From assembly GCF_028680575.1 (NCBI RefSeq), contig NZ_JAPCKI010000021.1, positions 31,092 to 95,091 on the forward strand: a stretch of DNA of 64,000 bases, in the 5' to 3' direction. The notes under the pieces are model-generated. The model ran no database searches and had not been told where the DNA came from. It saw only the letters and a list, made by a program, of their open reading frames with translations. This stretch comes from Acidovorax benzenivorans (lineage in GTDB: Bacteria; Pseudomonadota; Gammaproteobacteria; Burkholderiales; Burkholderiaceae_C). This document shows positions 54,405 through 62,243 of the stretch, one piece after another. How positions within the stretch are numbered: position 1 is the first letter of the stretch; the number at the start of each line of letters is the position of its first letter. The translations under genes were made by a program, and so were the position numbers.

Positions 54405-54632
54405 GTTTCGCGCCCGTTGATCTGGCTGGCGTGGCGCAGCCGGATCATGTGCTTGGTGTAGTCGCGGCGGTCGTCGTGGCGCACGCGGGTTTGCGTCATC
54501 ATGAAAGGCTCGAAGCCTTCCCCGCGCAGTTCTTGCAGCACGGTCGCGGTGGGGATGTAGCTGTACCGCTCGGAGCGGCTTTCGTGCGGTGCTTCCGCGA
54601 AGATGAACGGGGCCACGGTACGGATTTGGTCA
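54405..54632 (-). pseudogene. DUF932 gene fragment
   Basis: The minus strand reads DQIRTVAPFIFAEAPHESRS, then YSYIPTATVLQELRGEGFEP and HMIRLRHASQING, colinear with residues about 23-95 of the intact DUF932 protein at 60799-61626. Both ends are missing. The divergence from the intact gene means it is an old duplicate or derives from a related element. Confidence 0.8.
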
Positions 54633-54692
54633 TAACAAGATCAATACAGCACACGCAAGCAAGGCATCGTGAGCCTGATGCGGCTGCTGTCT

Positions 54693-54781
54693 GGCCGATC
54701 CGGCGCACGCCGGTTCGGCTCTCCCCAGGGGCGCCAAGCCTGCGCGGCGGGGATAGTCCGCAGGGCTTTCCCCTGGAGGCA
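54693..54781. repeat. Two-hairpin structured repeat, copy 3
   Basis: Hairpin I: CCGATCCGGC (54695-54704) with GCCGGTTCGG (54709-54718). Hairpin II: GGGGATAGTCC (54749-54759) with GGGCTTTCCCC (54763-54773), where a C-to-T change keeps a G-U pair. Sequence to about 54905 is shared with copy 1. Confidence 0.8.
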
Positions 54782-54971
54782 AGCGAAGCGCGCAGCGCCG
54801 CAGGCGCGAAGGCGTGAGGGATTGGAGCCGAATGGCCGTGACGGCAAAGACGACACGGGGCGCAGCCCGAAAGCCCGGCGGCGCATGGCGTCGGCACGCC
54901 GAGGTCAATATGGATCTAATTGCTTGCGAGTAGCGTGTCAGCTGCATGGTTCACTGTCAGTCTCTCCGACC

Positions 54972-55589
54972 CTAGGCCTCGCGCCGTGTCAGCGCCAGAA
55001 AGGCCCCCAGCCCCATCATCGTGGCCCCCGACATGCGGGTCATCATGCGGGCGCGGGCAACACGGGCCGCACCCGAGCTGAGCAGGCGGTGGGCGGCAAA
55101 GACCGCTACCACATCGACGGACGTATTGAGCGCAACGCAGAGGCTGCCCAGCAGCACCAGTTGCGGCACCAAGGCCGCGCCCGGATCGACGAACTGCGGC
55201 AGAAAGGCCAGAAAGAACAGCGCGGTTTTGACGTTCAATGCCTCGACCACGATGCCTTCGACCAGTGCGCGGCGCGCGCCTTGGGGCGTCACCGCCTCCA
55301 CCGCGGCTGCCGGCTCCCGGCGCAGCCATAAGCGGATACCCAGATACACCAGATAGGCAGCGCCCAGGTATTTGAGCAGGGTGAACGCCACCGCCGATTG
55401 GGCAATGAGCACGGACAGGCCGAATGCGGCAGCGAGCACATGCAGCATTCCCCCCAAGCCGGTACCCAGACATGAGGCCAGCCCTTCGGATCGGCCGCCC
55501 GCCGCCGTGCGGGCGACGACATAGGCGATGCCGGGGCCGGGAGTGACGGCCAGAAGAACTGCCGCCAGAAGGAAAGCAAGGAATGACAT
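54972..55589 (-). CDS. LysE/RhtB-family amino acid exporter 2
   Basis: A 205-aa inner-membrane exporter starting MSFLAFLLAAVLLAVTPGPG, with ALNVKTALFFLAFLPQFVDP. It differs clearly from exporter 1, so it is not a tandem duplicate. It is the last gene of a leftward run with the ABM-like and PaiB-like genes, divergent from the MocR regulator. Confidence 0.92.
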   Translation of the reverse strand: MSFLAFLLAAVLLAVTPGPGIAYVVARTAAGGRSEGLASCLGTGLGGMLHVLAAAFGLSVLIAQSAVAFTLLKYLGAAYLVYLGIRLWLRREPAAAVEAVTPQGARRALVEGIVVEALNVKTALFFLAFLPQFVDPGAALVPQLVLLGSLCVALNTSVDVVAVFAAHRLLSSGAARVARARMMTRMSGATMMGLGAFLALTRREA

Positions 55590-55604
55590 AGGCGCGTGGA
55601 GATT

Positions 55605-55979
55605 TCAGGGGTTCAGAGCAGCATTGGCATCCCTGCTGTGCAAGGGCTGCCGGAAGTTCGCGAGAGGATGGGCAATGCCGCCATCACCATAGGAGCCCAC
55701 CACCTGTGCGATCACCACGTGATAGCCCTTGAGCCATTCGGCCTGCCGCCGCTTGGCTTCAAGGTGGGAGGGATGGGTCATCAGCGCCTGCAGGGCCTCC
55801 AGGCTGTCCCAGTAATAGACGTTGGAGATCAATCCCAATGAGGGGTTTTCCCAAGTCTCTTCGCCAAGGTAGCCAGGAATGGATTTCGCGGCATCGGCAA
55901 TGGTTTTGTCCAGGGCATGAAATTCTTCGTCCACTTCGCGCATGGCGAAGGTGAACGTGGAGGCATAGATCGTTCGCAT
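55605..55979 (-). CDS. Antibiotic-biosynthesis-monooxygenase-like (ABM fold) protein
   Basis: A 124-aa protein with the dimeric alpha-beta barrel pattern (TIADAAKSIPGYLGEETWEN, then ISNVYYWDSLEALQALMTH, HLEAKRRQAEWL), as in small heme- or quinone-handling ABM proteins. The substrate is unknown. It is 15 bp upstream of exporter 2 and 26 bp downstream of the PaiB-like gene. Confidence 0.75.
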   Translation of the reverse strand: MRTIYASTFTFAMREVDEEFHALDKTIADAAKSIPGYLGEETWENPSLGLISNVYYWDSLEALQALMTHPSHLEAKRRQAEWLKGYHVVIAQVVGSYGDGGIAHPLANFRQPLHSRDANAALNP

Positions 55980-56005
55980 GGGTCGATACTATCCTTGCAG
56001 CTTGC

Positions 56006-56629
56006 TCATTCGGCCTCGCGCATGCGTTGCGCCAGTTCGGTATTTCCAGCCGCCTGCAACGCGTCGGCGGCTCCCAGCCGATCGCGCTCATCCTTGTTCT
56101 GGCTGAGCTTGCGTTTGCACACCAGCGAGGTGACGGCGATCTCGATACCTACGATGCTCCGCAGCATGCCGTCGATGAATTCGGGCGTGGAATCCGACAT
56201 CTTCCAGGGCCGTGGTTCGCCGGCCTCGTGCCGGCGCGTCAGCCGCCCGACCATACCGCGCACGAAGCGCTCGTCGTCGCGCACCGTCAGCAGGCCGTGC
56301 GCGTGCACCACTTCATAGTTCCAGGTTGGCACCTGTCGGTGCGCCTCGTGCTTACTGGGATACCAATTGGGTGAGACATAGCCCTCGACCCCGCGAAATA
56401 CGACCATCACCGGGCTGCCCGAAGCACAGCGCTGCCACACCGGATTGGCGCGGGCCACATGCGCCGTGAGCATCCCATGCGTTCCCGCACCGGGATCAAA
56501 CTCGAAGGGAAGGTGATTCGCGTCCAACCCCTCGGCATCGTGCGTGACCAGCACGCCCAGCGAGTGCTCGCGGATGATGCGGGCCAGTTCTTCAGGTCGG
56601 GTTTCATCGAAGTGTGGAGGGGTGTACAT
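56006..56629 (-). CDS. PaiB-like FMN-binding protein
   Basis: A 207-aa protein of the FMN-binding negative regulator (PaiB) family: MYTPPHFDETRPEELARII, HLPFEFDPGAG, GYVSPNWYPSKHEAHRQVPT and NYEVVHAHG. PaiB proteins act in polyamine or cofactor-linked control. The start MYTPPHF is family-typical and drops 19 upstream codons. It is divergent from the MocR gene with 87 bp between the start codons. Confidence 0.92.
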   Translation of the reverse strand: MYTPPHFDETRPEELARIIREHSLGVLVTHDAEGLDANHLPFEFDPGAGTHGMLTAHVARANPVWQRCASGSPVMVVFRGVEGYVSPNWYPSKHEAHRQVPTWNYEVVHAHGLLTVRDDERFVRGMVGRLTRRHEAGEPRPWKMSDSTPEFIDGMLRSIVGIEIAVTSLVCKRKLSQNKDERDRLGAADALQAAGNTELAQRMREAE

Positions 56630-56716
56630 CGTAGGTAGGCGAATGAGACGGTATGAATGATCTTTACTTTCGTGGCAAACCGGCATAATTAGAAGATCCA
56701 GTTTTCAGGATTTTCA

Positions 56717-58204
56717 ATGGGCCAGTTTCATAAGGGAAGCGGCCACCATCCGGGCGCTACTGGCTCGGGACGCCGCATCTACGACTTGCTGCGCGGCCAG
56801 ATCGCCGACGGCACACTACTGCCGGGCGTACGAGTGATGTCGACGCGGGAGCTGGCTGCCGAGCTGGGTGTCTCGCGAACCACCGTCACCGCCGTTTATG
56901 AGCAGTTGGCGGCCGAGGGTTTTCTGGTGACGTCCATCGGGCGGACTGCCCGGGTCGCCAGCCCATTGGCGGCAGGCGTGTCCAGCGGCGAGGCGCCCAG
57001 GCGACAGGCCCAAGCTGCGCCTTCCTTGTCCGGGTTTGGGCGCCGGGTGGCGGACATCGGCGCCCCGGCCTTGCCCCATGCCGAGCGGGCCCGCTTTGAT
57101 TTCCTATACGGTGCCGTCGCCTCCCGGGATTTTCCGAGCCTGGCCTGGCGGCGGGCCTACCAGGCCGCACTGCTGCACCAGCAGCACAGCTTGTATTACA
57201 TGCAGTCCGAAGGCGATCCTGCGCTACGGCGTGCCCTGCAAGGCTATCTGCGCCGTGCCCGAGGCATCGCCTGCGATACCGAACAAATCCTGGTGGTGCA
57301 TGGGTCACAGCAGGCCATCGACCTGTGCGCGCGGCTGCTGCTGGATGCGGGGGATGCCTTTGTCTTCGAGAACCCGGGCTACGTGATGGCGCGGTACTGC
57401 TTCGAGGCCACGGGCGCATACCTGCTGGCGACCCCGGTCGATGGACATGGCCTTGACACGGACCGCTTGCCCGAGGCTGAGCGTGCCCGTCTGGCCTATG
57501 TGACGCCTTCACACCAATTCCCGCTTGGGGGCGTGCTGCCGATTGGCCGCCGCCAAGCACTGCTGCAGTGGGCAGCGCGTCATGACGCCTGGATCATTGA
57601 GGACGACTACGACGGTGAATTCCGCTATGGCCAGCGGCCGATCGACGCGCTGCAGTCCATCGACACGGAGGGCCGCGTGATCTATGTCGGCACTTTCTCC
57701 AAGGTGTTGTCCCCTCAGCTTCGACTGGGCTACATGGTGCTGCCGCAGGCATTGGTGCCGGTGTTCCGGCAGGCCAAGCGCCTGGCCGACCGGCATGCCC
57801 CCCTGCTGGAGCAGCAGGTGTTGGCGTCGTTGATCGAGAGCGGTACCTACGAGCGCCATGTGCGGCGGATGCGCCGCGAAAACGAACGGCGCCGCGCAGC
57901 CCTGCTGCAGGCGATCGCGCAGCATCTTCCCAAGGATGTGCGGATCGACGGCACAGCGGCTGGCCTGCATGTGGTGCTGTGGCTCCCCTTCCTCAACATA
58001 CAGCAGGAGCCTGCGCTGGTGGCCGCAGCCCGCCGCGAGGGTGTGGGCGTCTATCCGGTGGGGCCGCTGTTTGCGCCGTCAGCGTTGGATGAACAGCCCC
58101 GGTCGGCCGGGCTGATCCTGGGATACGCCAGCCTGACGATCGAGCAGATCCAGCAAGGCATATTGATCCTGGCTGCGGTGATCGCGGGAATGAGCATACG
58201 CTGA
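56717..58204 (+). CDS. MocR/GntR-type PLP-dependent transcriptional regulator
   Basis: A 495-aa fusion of a GntR winged helix (about 17-85; LPGVRVMSTRELAAELGVSR) and a class I aminotransferase-like domain with the PLP lysine in YVGTFSKVLSPQLRLGY and IIEDDYDGEFRYG. It probably activates the divergent PaiB-ABM-LysE genes in response to a PLP adduct. It ends 53 bp before direct repeat B. Confidence 0.95.
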   Translation: MGQFHKGSGHHPGATGSGRRIYDLLRGQIADGTLLPGVRVMSTRELAAELGVSRTTVTAVYEQLAAEGFLVTSIGRTARVASPLAAGVSSGEAPRRQAQAAPSLSGFGRRVADIGAPALPHAERARFDFLYGAVASRDFPSLAWRRAYQAALLHQQHSLYYMQSEGDPALRRALQGYLRRARGIACDTEQILVVHGSQQAIDLCARLLLDAGDAFVFENPGYVMARYCFEATGAYLLATPVDGHGLDTDRLPEAERARLAYVTPSHQFPLGGVLPIGRRQALLQWAARHDAWIIEDDYDGEFRYGQRPIDALQSIDTEGRVIYVGTFSKVLSPQLRLGYMVLPQALVPVFRQAKRLADRHAPLLEQQVLASLIESGTYERHVRRMRRENERRRAALLQAIAQHLPKDVRIDGTAAGLHVVLWLPFLNIQQEPALVAAARREGVGVYPVGPLFAPSALDEQPRSAGLILGYASLTIEQIQQGILILAAVIAGMSIR

Positions 58205-58256
58205 CGAGCGTGGGAGTTGGATGTTCCTGGGCGCTGGCCTTGCGAGCCAGTGCGAA

Positions 58257-58415
58257 GGCGGCGGCGTTCTGATGGGGCTGCTGGGCCTGAAGACCGGGCG
58301 CGGCCACTGCCGCGCCCGGATTTTTGAATCCACCGGCCCCAGCGCGAAACGCTGGGGCCGGTGCGGATCGCGGTTATTCCTTCGTCTCGATGAGCCACCA
58401 TACGGCACGCAGCAA
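58257..58415. repeat. Direct repeat B flanking the Lrp-LysE-MocR insertion
   Basis: Counterpart of 52509-52670 in the same orientation. It covers the 3' end of the intact 69-aa protein gene and, where repeat A has an 11-bp hairpin, a 14-bp perfect hairpin of different sequence (58331-58344 with 58350-58363). Confidence 0.75.
58331..58363 (-). terminator. Hairpin after the 69-aa protein gene
   Basis: CACCGGCCCCAGCG pairs perfectly with CGCTGGGGCCGGTG around CGAAA, 10 bp past the stop codon on the minus strand. There is no T-run. The equivalent place in repeat A holds an unrelated but equally strong hairpin, which supports a 3'-end function. Confidence 0.55.
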
Positions 58416-58583
58416 GGTGCGGCCTGTGATGGGATGAATGTCGGTGAGGTCAGCGCGGGCCGTCCTGCCTGAAGGCGGTCGGTAGCCGCGCACGTCACCT
58501 TCACCGTGCCAGCGGCGGGCGCGCACCGTGCCGGGGGCATAGATCGCCACCATGCGCGGGTGGTTGGTCGTGGTGTGGTTCAT
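58374..58583 (-). CDS. Small conserved ICE protein, 69 aa
   Basis: A basic 69-aa protein (GTVRARRWHGEGDVRGYRPP, then DIHPITGRTLLRAVWWLIET). I do not recognise the family. AAGGAGAA lies 4-8 bp upstream of the ATG. Preservation of its C-terminus as a remnant at 52627 shows the gene is part of the ICE backbone. It is 62 bp downstream of parB. Confidence 0.7.
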   Translation of the reverse strand: MNHTTTNHPRMVAIYAPGTVRARRWHGEGDVRGYRPPSGRTARADLTDIHPITGRTLLRAVWWLIETKE

Positions 58584-58602
58584 GGGGCTTCTCCTTCCTG
58601 CG

Positions 58603-58630
58603 AAGCGCCCCGGTTGAGGCCGGGGCGCTT
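58603..58630 (-). terminator. Hairpin after parB
   Basis: AAGCGCCCCGG (58603-58613) pairs perfectly with CCGGGGCGCTT (58620-58630), 14 bp past the parB stop, followed at once by the ribosome site of the next gene. It may be a partial terminator or an mRNA 3' stabiliser. Confidence 0.5.
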
Positions 58631-58644
58631 GCCTTCGGCGTGGG

Positions 58645-60723
58645 TCAAGCGGCCAGGGCCACGGCGGGTTCATCCGCCATTGCCTCGGCACCCTGCGAGG
58701 CGTCTTGCTCCGGGCCTTCTTTCTGCGCGCTTTCCTGCGCTGCCCGCTGCGGGCCTTCGGCCTTGAAGACGGCGGGCATCCAGCCCGTACCATCGGCCAG
58801 CCGTTCGGCCTCGCTGGCAATGTCGGCCTTCTTCAACTTCGCCAGCCGGGTGACGTGCTCGGGCGCGTACTCGCTCACGGCTTGCAGAATCGCTGCCTTC
58901 GGAACGTGCTTGAAGAAACCTTCAGCGGTCGGCTGCCACCATGCAGCCATGTCGAGGCCCACGGCCTGCGCTAGTTCCTCGCCGGGCTGGCGCCGGGTGG
59001 TGCGAAGCGTCACCACGTCCACCGTGGATGCCACGCATACCGCCAGCAGCCGCACCAGTTCATCTTGCGGCTTCGCCAGCAGCGCGACGAACAGTTCGGC
59101 GCTGTCCTCCGGCAAGGCAACACCTGCCACCTGTTGCAGTTCGCGCAGCGCCACGGCAGCGGGCGATTCCGGCCAGTCCGGGGCCATGCCCTCCAGCCGG
59201 TCTTGCACCGTGAGGCGAACACCTAACGGCAGGTCGTGCCCATAGTGGCGTTCCTGCAGGACGGTTTGCACCATGCCATGCACCAGCGCGGCCAGCGCCA
59301 CCTGCGGATGCCGGGCGACTTCGATTTGCAGCGCGGCGGTGCGGTGGGCGCTCAGGCGCTGGGCCAGCCGGTCGGAAATGGTTGCGGCCGTGGGTACTTC
59401 GTCGGCGTCCTTGTCTTCTTCATCGTTCGTTCCATCCTCGCCGTTGAAGCCTTGGCGCAGCCGTTCCAGCGTGCGAAGGGCTTTCGCTTCCGCTTCGCGC
59501 ATCAACCCGCGATGAATCACGGCCTCGCCATTGCGGTCGATGGTGATGATGGCGCCGGCTGCGGTCTTCACGCTCGGGGCGTACCCCTGCAAACCATCCT
59601 CCAATGCCTGCAACTGCTCGCCCAGGGCTTCGCCTTCCTCCTGCAAGGCTTCGGCCTTGTCCTCGTCCTCGGCATCCATCGCGGCATCCAAGGCTTCGGC
59701 TACATCCCGCATCTTGGCTTGCAGCTTCTCGATGCGCAGGGCTTCGCGCTTGCCCGGCGTGCGCCGCTCCCTCGGGGCGCGCTGGAACGCTTGCCGATCG
59801 GCATAGGTGGCGGCGAGTGCAGCATCCACCCAGGCCCATCCTTCGGCCTTCACCTCGGCGGCGATGCCCGCCAGCTTGTCTTGCGCCAGCCGTTCCAGCA
59901 AGGCCGCATCGTTGAGGTACACACCCGCATCGCCTTCCGCGAACAGATCCCGGCGAATCCCGCCGCCTGCGGCTTCGTAGGCTTCCAGCCCGACGAATCG
60001 CACCAGCGGATGCCGGTAAGCATCAATCTCGCGCTCGGTGAGGCGTTCGCGCAGCGCGGACGGACCGCGCTGCCACTGCGGCGCATCGTAGAACGCGGCG
60101 TCTTGCGAAGCATGATCGTCAGTGACGGCCAGTGCCATGAGTTGATCGAGCGTGACGGCATCGGCCCGGTAGTCCGCCATCAGGCGCGGCGAAACATTCG
60201 CCAGCTTCAAGCGGCGCTGCACCACCAGCGGCGTGACGCTGAAATCCGCTGCAATGTCTTCAATCGGTCGGCCTTCGGCCACCAGCGCAGCGAACGCTTC
60301 AAACTGGTCTGCCGGGTGCATGGCTTCGCGCTGCACGTTCTCAGTGAGGCTGGCCGTGCGGGCCGTGCCATCGGCCACCCGCAGGCAAGGCACCTCCCAA
60401 TCCTTGGCGATGCGGTGTTTCTTTGCCAACAGCTTGAGGGCGACCAGCCTGCGGCCACCGGCCACGACTTCGTAATGCTCGCCATCGGCGGCAGGAATCA
60501 CGATCAGGTTTTGCAACAGGCCCACGCGCTGAATGCTCGCGGCCAGTTCAGGGATGGACATGCGCGGGGTCTTGCGCACGTTGCGGCCCGTGGGGCGCAG
60601 CACCAGCCGCGACAGCGGAACCAGAATCATGTGTTTGCTCGGGTCGGCGGCTTGCAGCACATTGGGGGCGGTGCTGGCTGCGGTATTGACGGCGCGGGCT
60701 TCGGTGGTGGTAACGGCGTTCAT
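58645..60723 (-). CDS. ParB/RepB/Spo0J-family protein
   Basis: A 692-aa protein much longer than partition ParB. The N-terminal ParB domain (about 40-220) has GLLQNLIVIPAADGEHYEVV in part, AGGRRLVALKLL and TENVQREAMHPADQFEAF; a KorB-like helix-turn-helix follows (PIEDIAADFSVTPLVVQRRL). The remainder (230-692) has a charged coiled coil (about 320-390) and no domain I can name. Large ParB-like proteins are usual in Tn4371-like and related ICEs, and may act in regulation rather than partition. Confidence 0.9.
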   Translation of the reverse strand: MNAVTTTEARAVNTAASTAPNVLQAADPSKHMILVPLSRLVLRPTGRNVRKTPRMSIPELAASIQRVGLLQNLIVIPAADGEHYEVVAGGRRLVALKLLAKKHRIAKDWEVPCLRVADGTARTASLTENVQREAMHPADQFEAFAALVAEGRPIEDIAADFSVTPLVVQRRLKLANVSPRLMADYRADAVTLDQLMALAVTDDHASQDAAFYDAPQWQRGPSALRERLTEREIDAYRHPLVRFVGLEAYEAAGGGIRRDLFAEGDAGVYLNDAALLERLAQDKLAGIAAEVKAEGWAWVDAALAATYADRQAFQRAPRERRTPGKREALRIEKLQAKMRDVAEALDAAMDAEDEDKAEALQEEGEALGEQLQALEDGLQGYAPSVKTAAGAIITIDRNGEAVIHRGLMREAEAKALRTLERLRQGFNGEDGTNDEEDKDADEVPTAATISDRLAQRLSAHRTAALQIEVARHPQVALAALVHGMVQTVLQERHYGHDLPLGVRLTVQDRLEGMAPDWPESPAAVALRELQQVAGVALPEDSAELFVALLAKPQDELVRLLAVCVASTVDVVTLRTTRRQPGEELAQAVGLDMAAWWQPTAEGFFKHVPKAAILQAVSEYAPEHVTRLAKLKKADIASEAERLADGTGWMPAVFKAEGPQRAAQESAQKEGPEQDASQGAEAMADEPAVALAA

Positions 60724-60756
60724 GGTGAATCTCCAATCAAAGTGAAACAAGGAAAT

Positions 60757-60775
60757 GGAGGGGAACCGCCCCTCC
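60757..60775 (-). terminator. Hairpin between DUF932 gene and parB
   Basis: GGAGGGG (60757-60763) pairs with CCCCTCC (60769-60775), 24 bp past the DUF932 stop on the minus strand. It is short and without a T-run. Confidence 0.4.
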
Positions 60776-60798
60776 GGCGGGGAAATGTCGGAAAGGGT

Positions 60799-61626
60799 TC
60801 AGGCCTTGAGCTGGCGCATGCCATCGGCCAGCAGCCACAGGGCGCGGTTCAGGCGAATGTCGGAATCAATGCCCTGCACGGGGCGGGTCTGCTGCCTGCG
60901 GCCATTGGCGGCGCGGCCATGCAATCCGCCTTTGGTGAGGTTTTCTTGAGTGCGGTTGAATACGCTCCACAGGTCGGGGCGGCGATCCTCGAAGCGGCGC
61001 GGCATCAGGATTTGCGATTCCGTGATGGGGGCTGGCTTGTCGGGGTCGTCGTACTTCAACGCCAGCGCGGCGCGCGCGAACACTTCGGATTCGCCATCGT
61101 CCAAGGTAATGCCGCGCATCAGGTCGCGGGATTCCTTGACCCGCTCGAAGCCGCTCAACACCTCGTAAGCGCCCTCGATGACGTGCCCGGCCACATTGCC
61201 TTTGTGGGGCACGCGCACGTCGGCCACGGTGTCACCGCACACCAGCCCATTGCTGCACACGAAACGGAACATTCCGGCCAGCATCTGATAGCTGCTCGTG
61301 CCGTCATGCGAATTCAACAGCACGATTTCGTTGGCTTCCGCGCCGTTGATCTGGCTGGCGTGGCGCAGGCGCAGCATGTGTTTGGTGTGCTCGCGCTTGC
61401 CTTCATCGCGCACGCGGGTCTGCGTCACCATGAAGGGCTGGAACCCTTCTTTGCGTAGCTCGGTCAGTACGGCGGAAGTGGGGATATAGGCGTACCGCTG
61501 CGAACGGCTTTGGTGCGGCGCGTCCGCGAAGATGGACGGAGCCACCCTGCGAATCTGGTCATCGGACAGCGGGTAATCGCTGCGCAGTGCGGGGGAGTGG
61601 TTTGCGAAACGGGATGCGAGTTCCAT
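60799..61626 (-). CDS. DUF932 family protein
   Basis: A 275-aa phage/plasmid-toxin-related DUF932 protein with SIFADAPHQSRSQRYAYIPT, LRHASQINGAEANEIVLLNS and FVCSNGLVCGDTVADVRVPH. Function is unknown; it is a common ICE backbone gene near radC and parB. AGGAGAAA precedes the ATG. A diverged fragment of such a gene lies at 54405-54632. Confidence 0.93.
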   Translation of the reverse strand: MELASRFANHSPALRSDYPLSDDQIRRVAPSIFADAPHQSRSQRYAYIPTSAVLTELRKEGFQPFMVTQTRVRDEGKREHTKHMLRLRHASQINGAEANEIVLLNSHDGTSSYQMLAGMFRFVCSNGLVCGDTVADVRVPHKGNVAGHVIEGAYEVLSGFERVKESRDLMRGITLDDGESEVFARAALALKYDDPDKPAPITESQILMPRRFEDRRPDLWSVFNRTQENLTKGGLHGRAANGRRQQTRPVQGIDSDIRLNRALWLLADGMRQLKA

Positions 61627-62243
61627 GGTCTTTCTCCTGAAAAAGTTGGCTGTTGAAGAAGCCGCACACCGGATTCCTAGATTCGAAGCCCAGCCTTTCG
61701 GCTGTTCGGTGCGGTCGGCACGAAGAACCCGGTTGGCCTCGTTGCCACCGTCTTTCCTGAGTTCATCGCCCGCGACGAAAAGGAGCCCGTGGACGGTGGC
61801 CGTCAAGGAGACAAGCGCAGGGTGGGTGCGGCCCGCAGGCGCAGCCGAGGACACGGCCCTGCGCGCCTTGACGGCACACGGCCGCGGGCTACAGTCGCGA
61901 GCAAGGTGATGGAGTCAAGGAAGACGGCTGAACAAGGCAACGGCCATCCCTTTGTGCCGACCGCACGCAAGCGAAGCGCGCAGGCCCGAAGCTGGAAGCC
62001 GGGACGGAGGCGTCAGCCGAGCGGAGCGAGGGAACGATGGAAGCCCGAAGGGGGCGAGACTCGCGCAGCGAGGCTCGATGCGCAGCACGACAGCGCGACC
62101 GGCCGTGTCTCTTGGCCGGAGACGCCCAGACCCGAATCGGCATTCGGGTACCTGAGCACCTGTTCGATGGCGGGCTCCGGGGTACCGACAGAACGGGCTT
62201 GGTCAAATCCGCTACCAGGCATCTTCACCATCAAAGAAAGGCC
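61627..62243. other. Gene-poor region upstream of the DUF932 gene
   Basis: No gene is supported in these 617 bp. All frames give Arg-rich, family-less peptides, and no strong repeat was noticed. Divergent promoters for the DUF932 and 62244 genes are expected here but not assignable by eye. Confidence 0.5.

Noticed and set aside
54630..54947. Minus-strand frames around 54640-54950 resembling small proteins
   Set aside because: They are translations of structured repeat copy 3; similar peptides appear wherever the repeat occurs.
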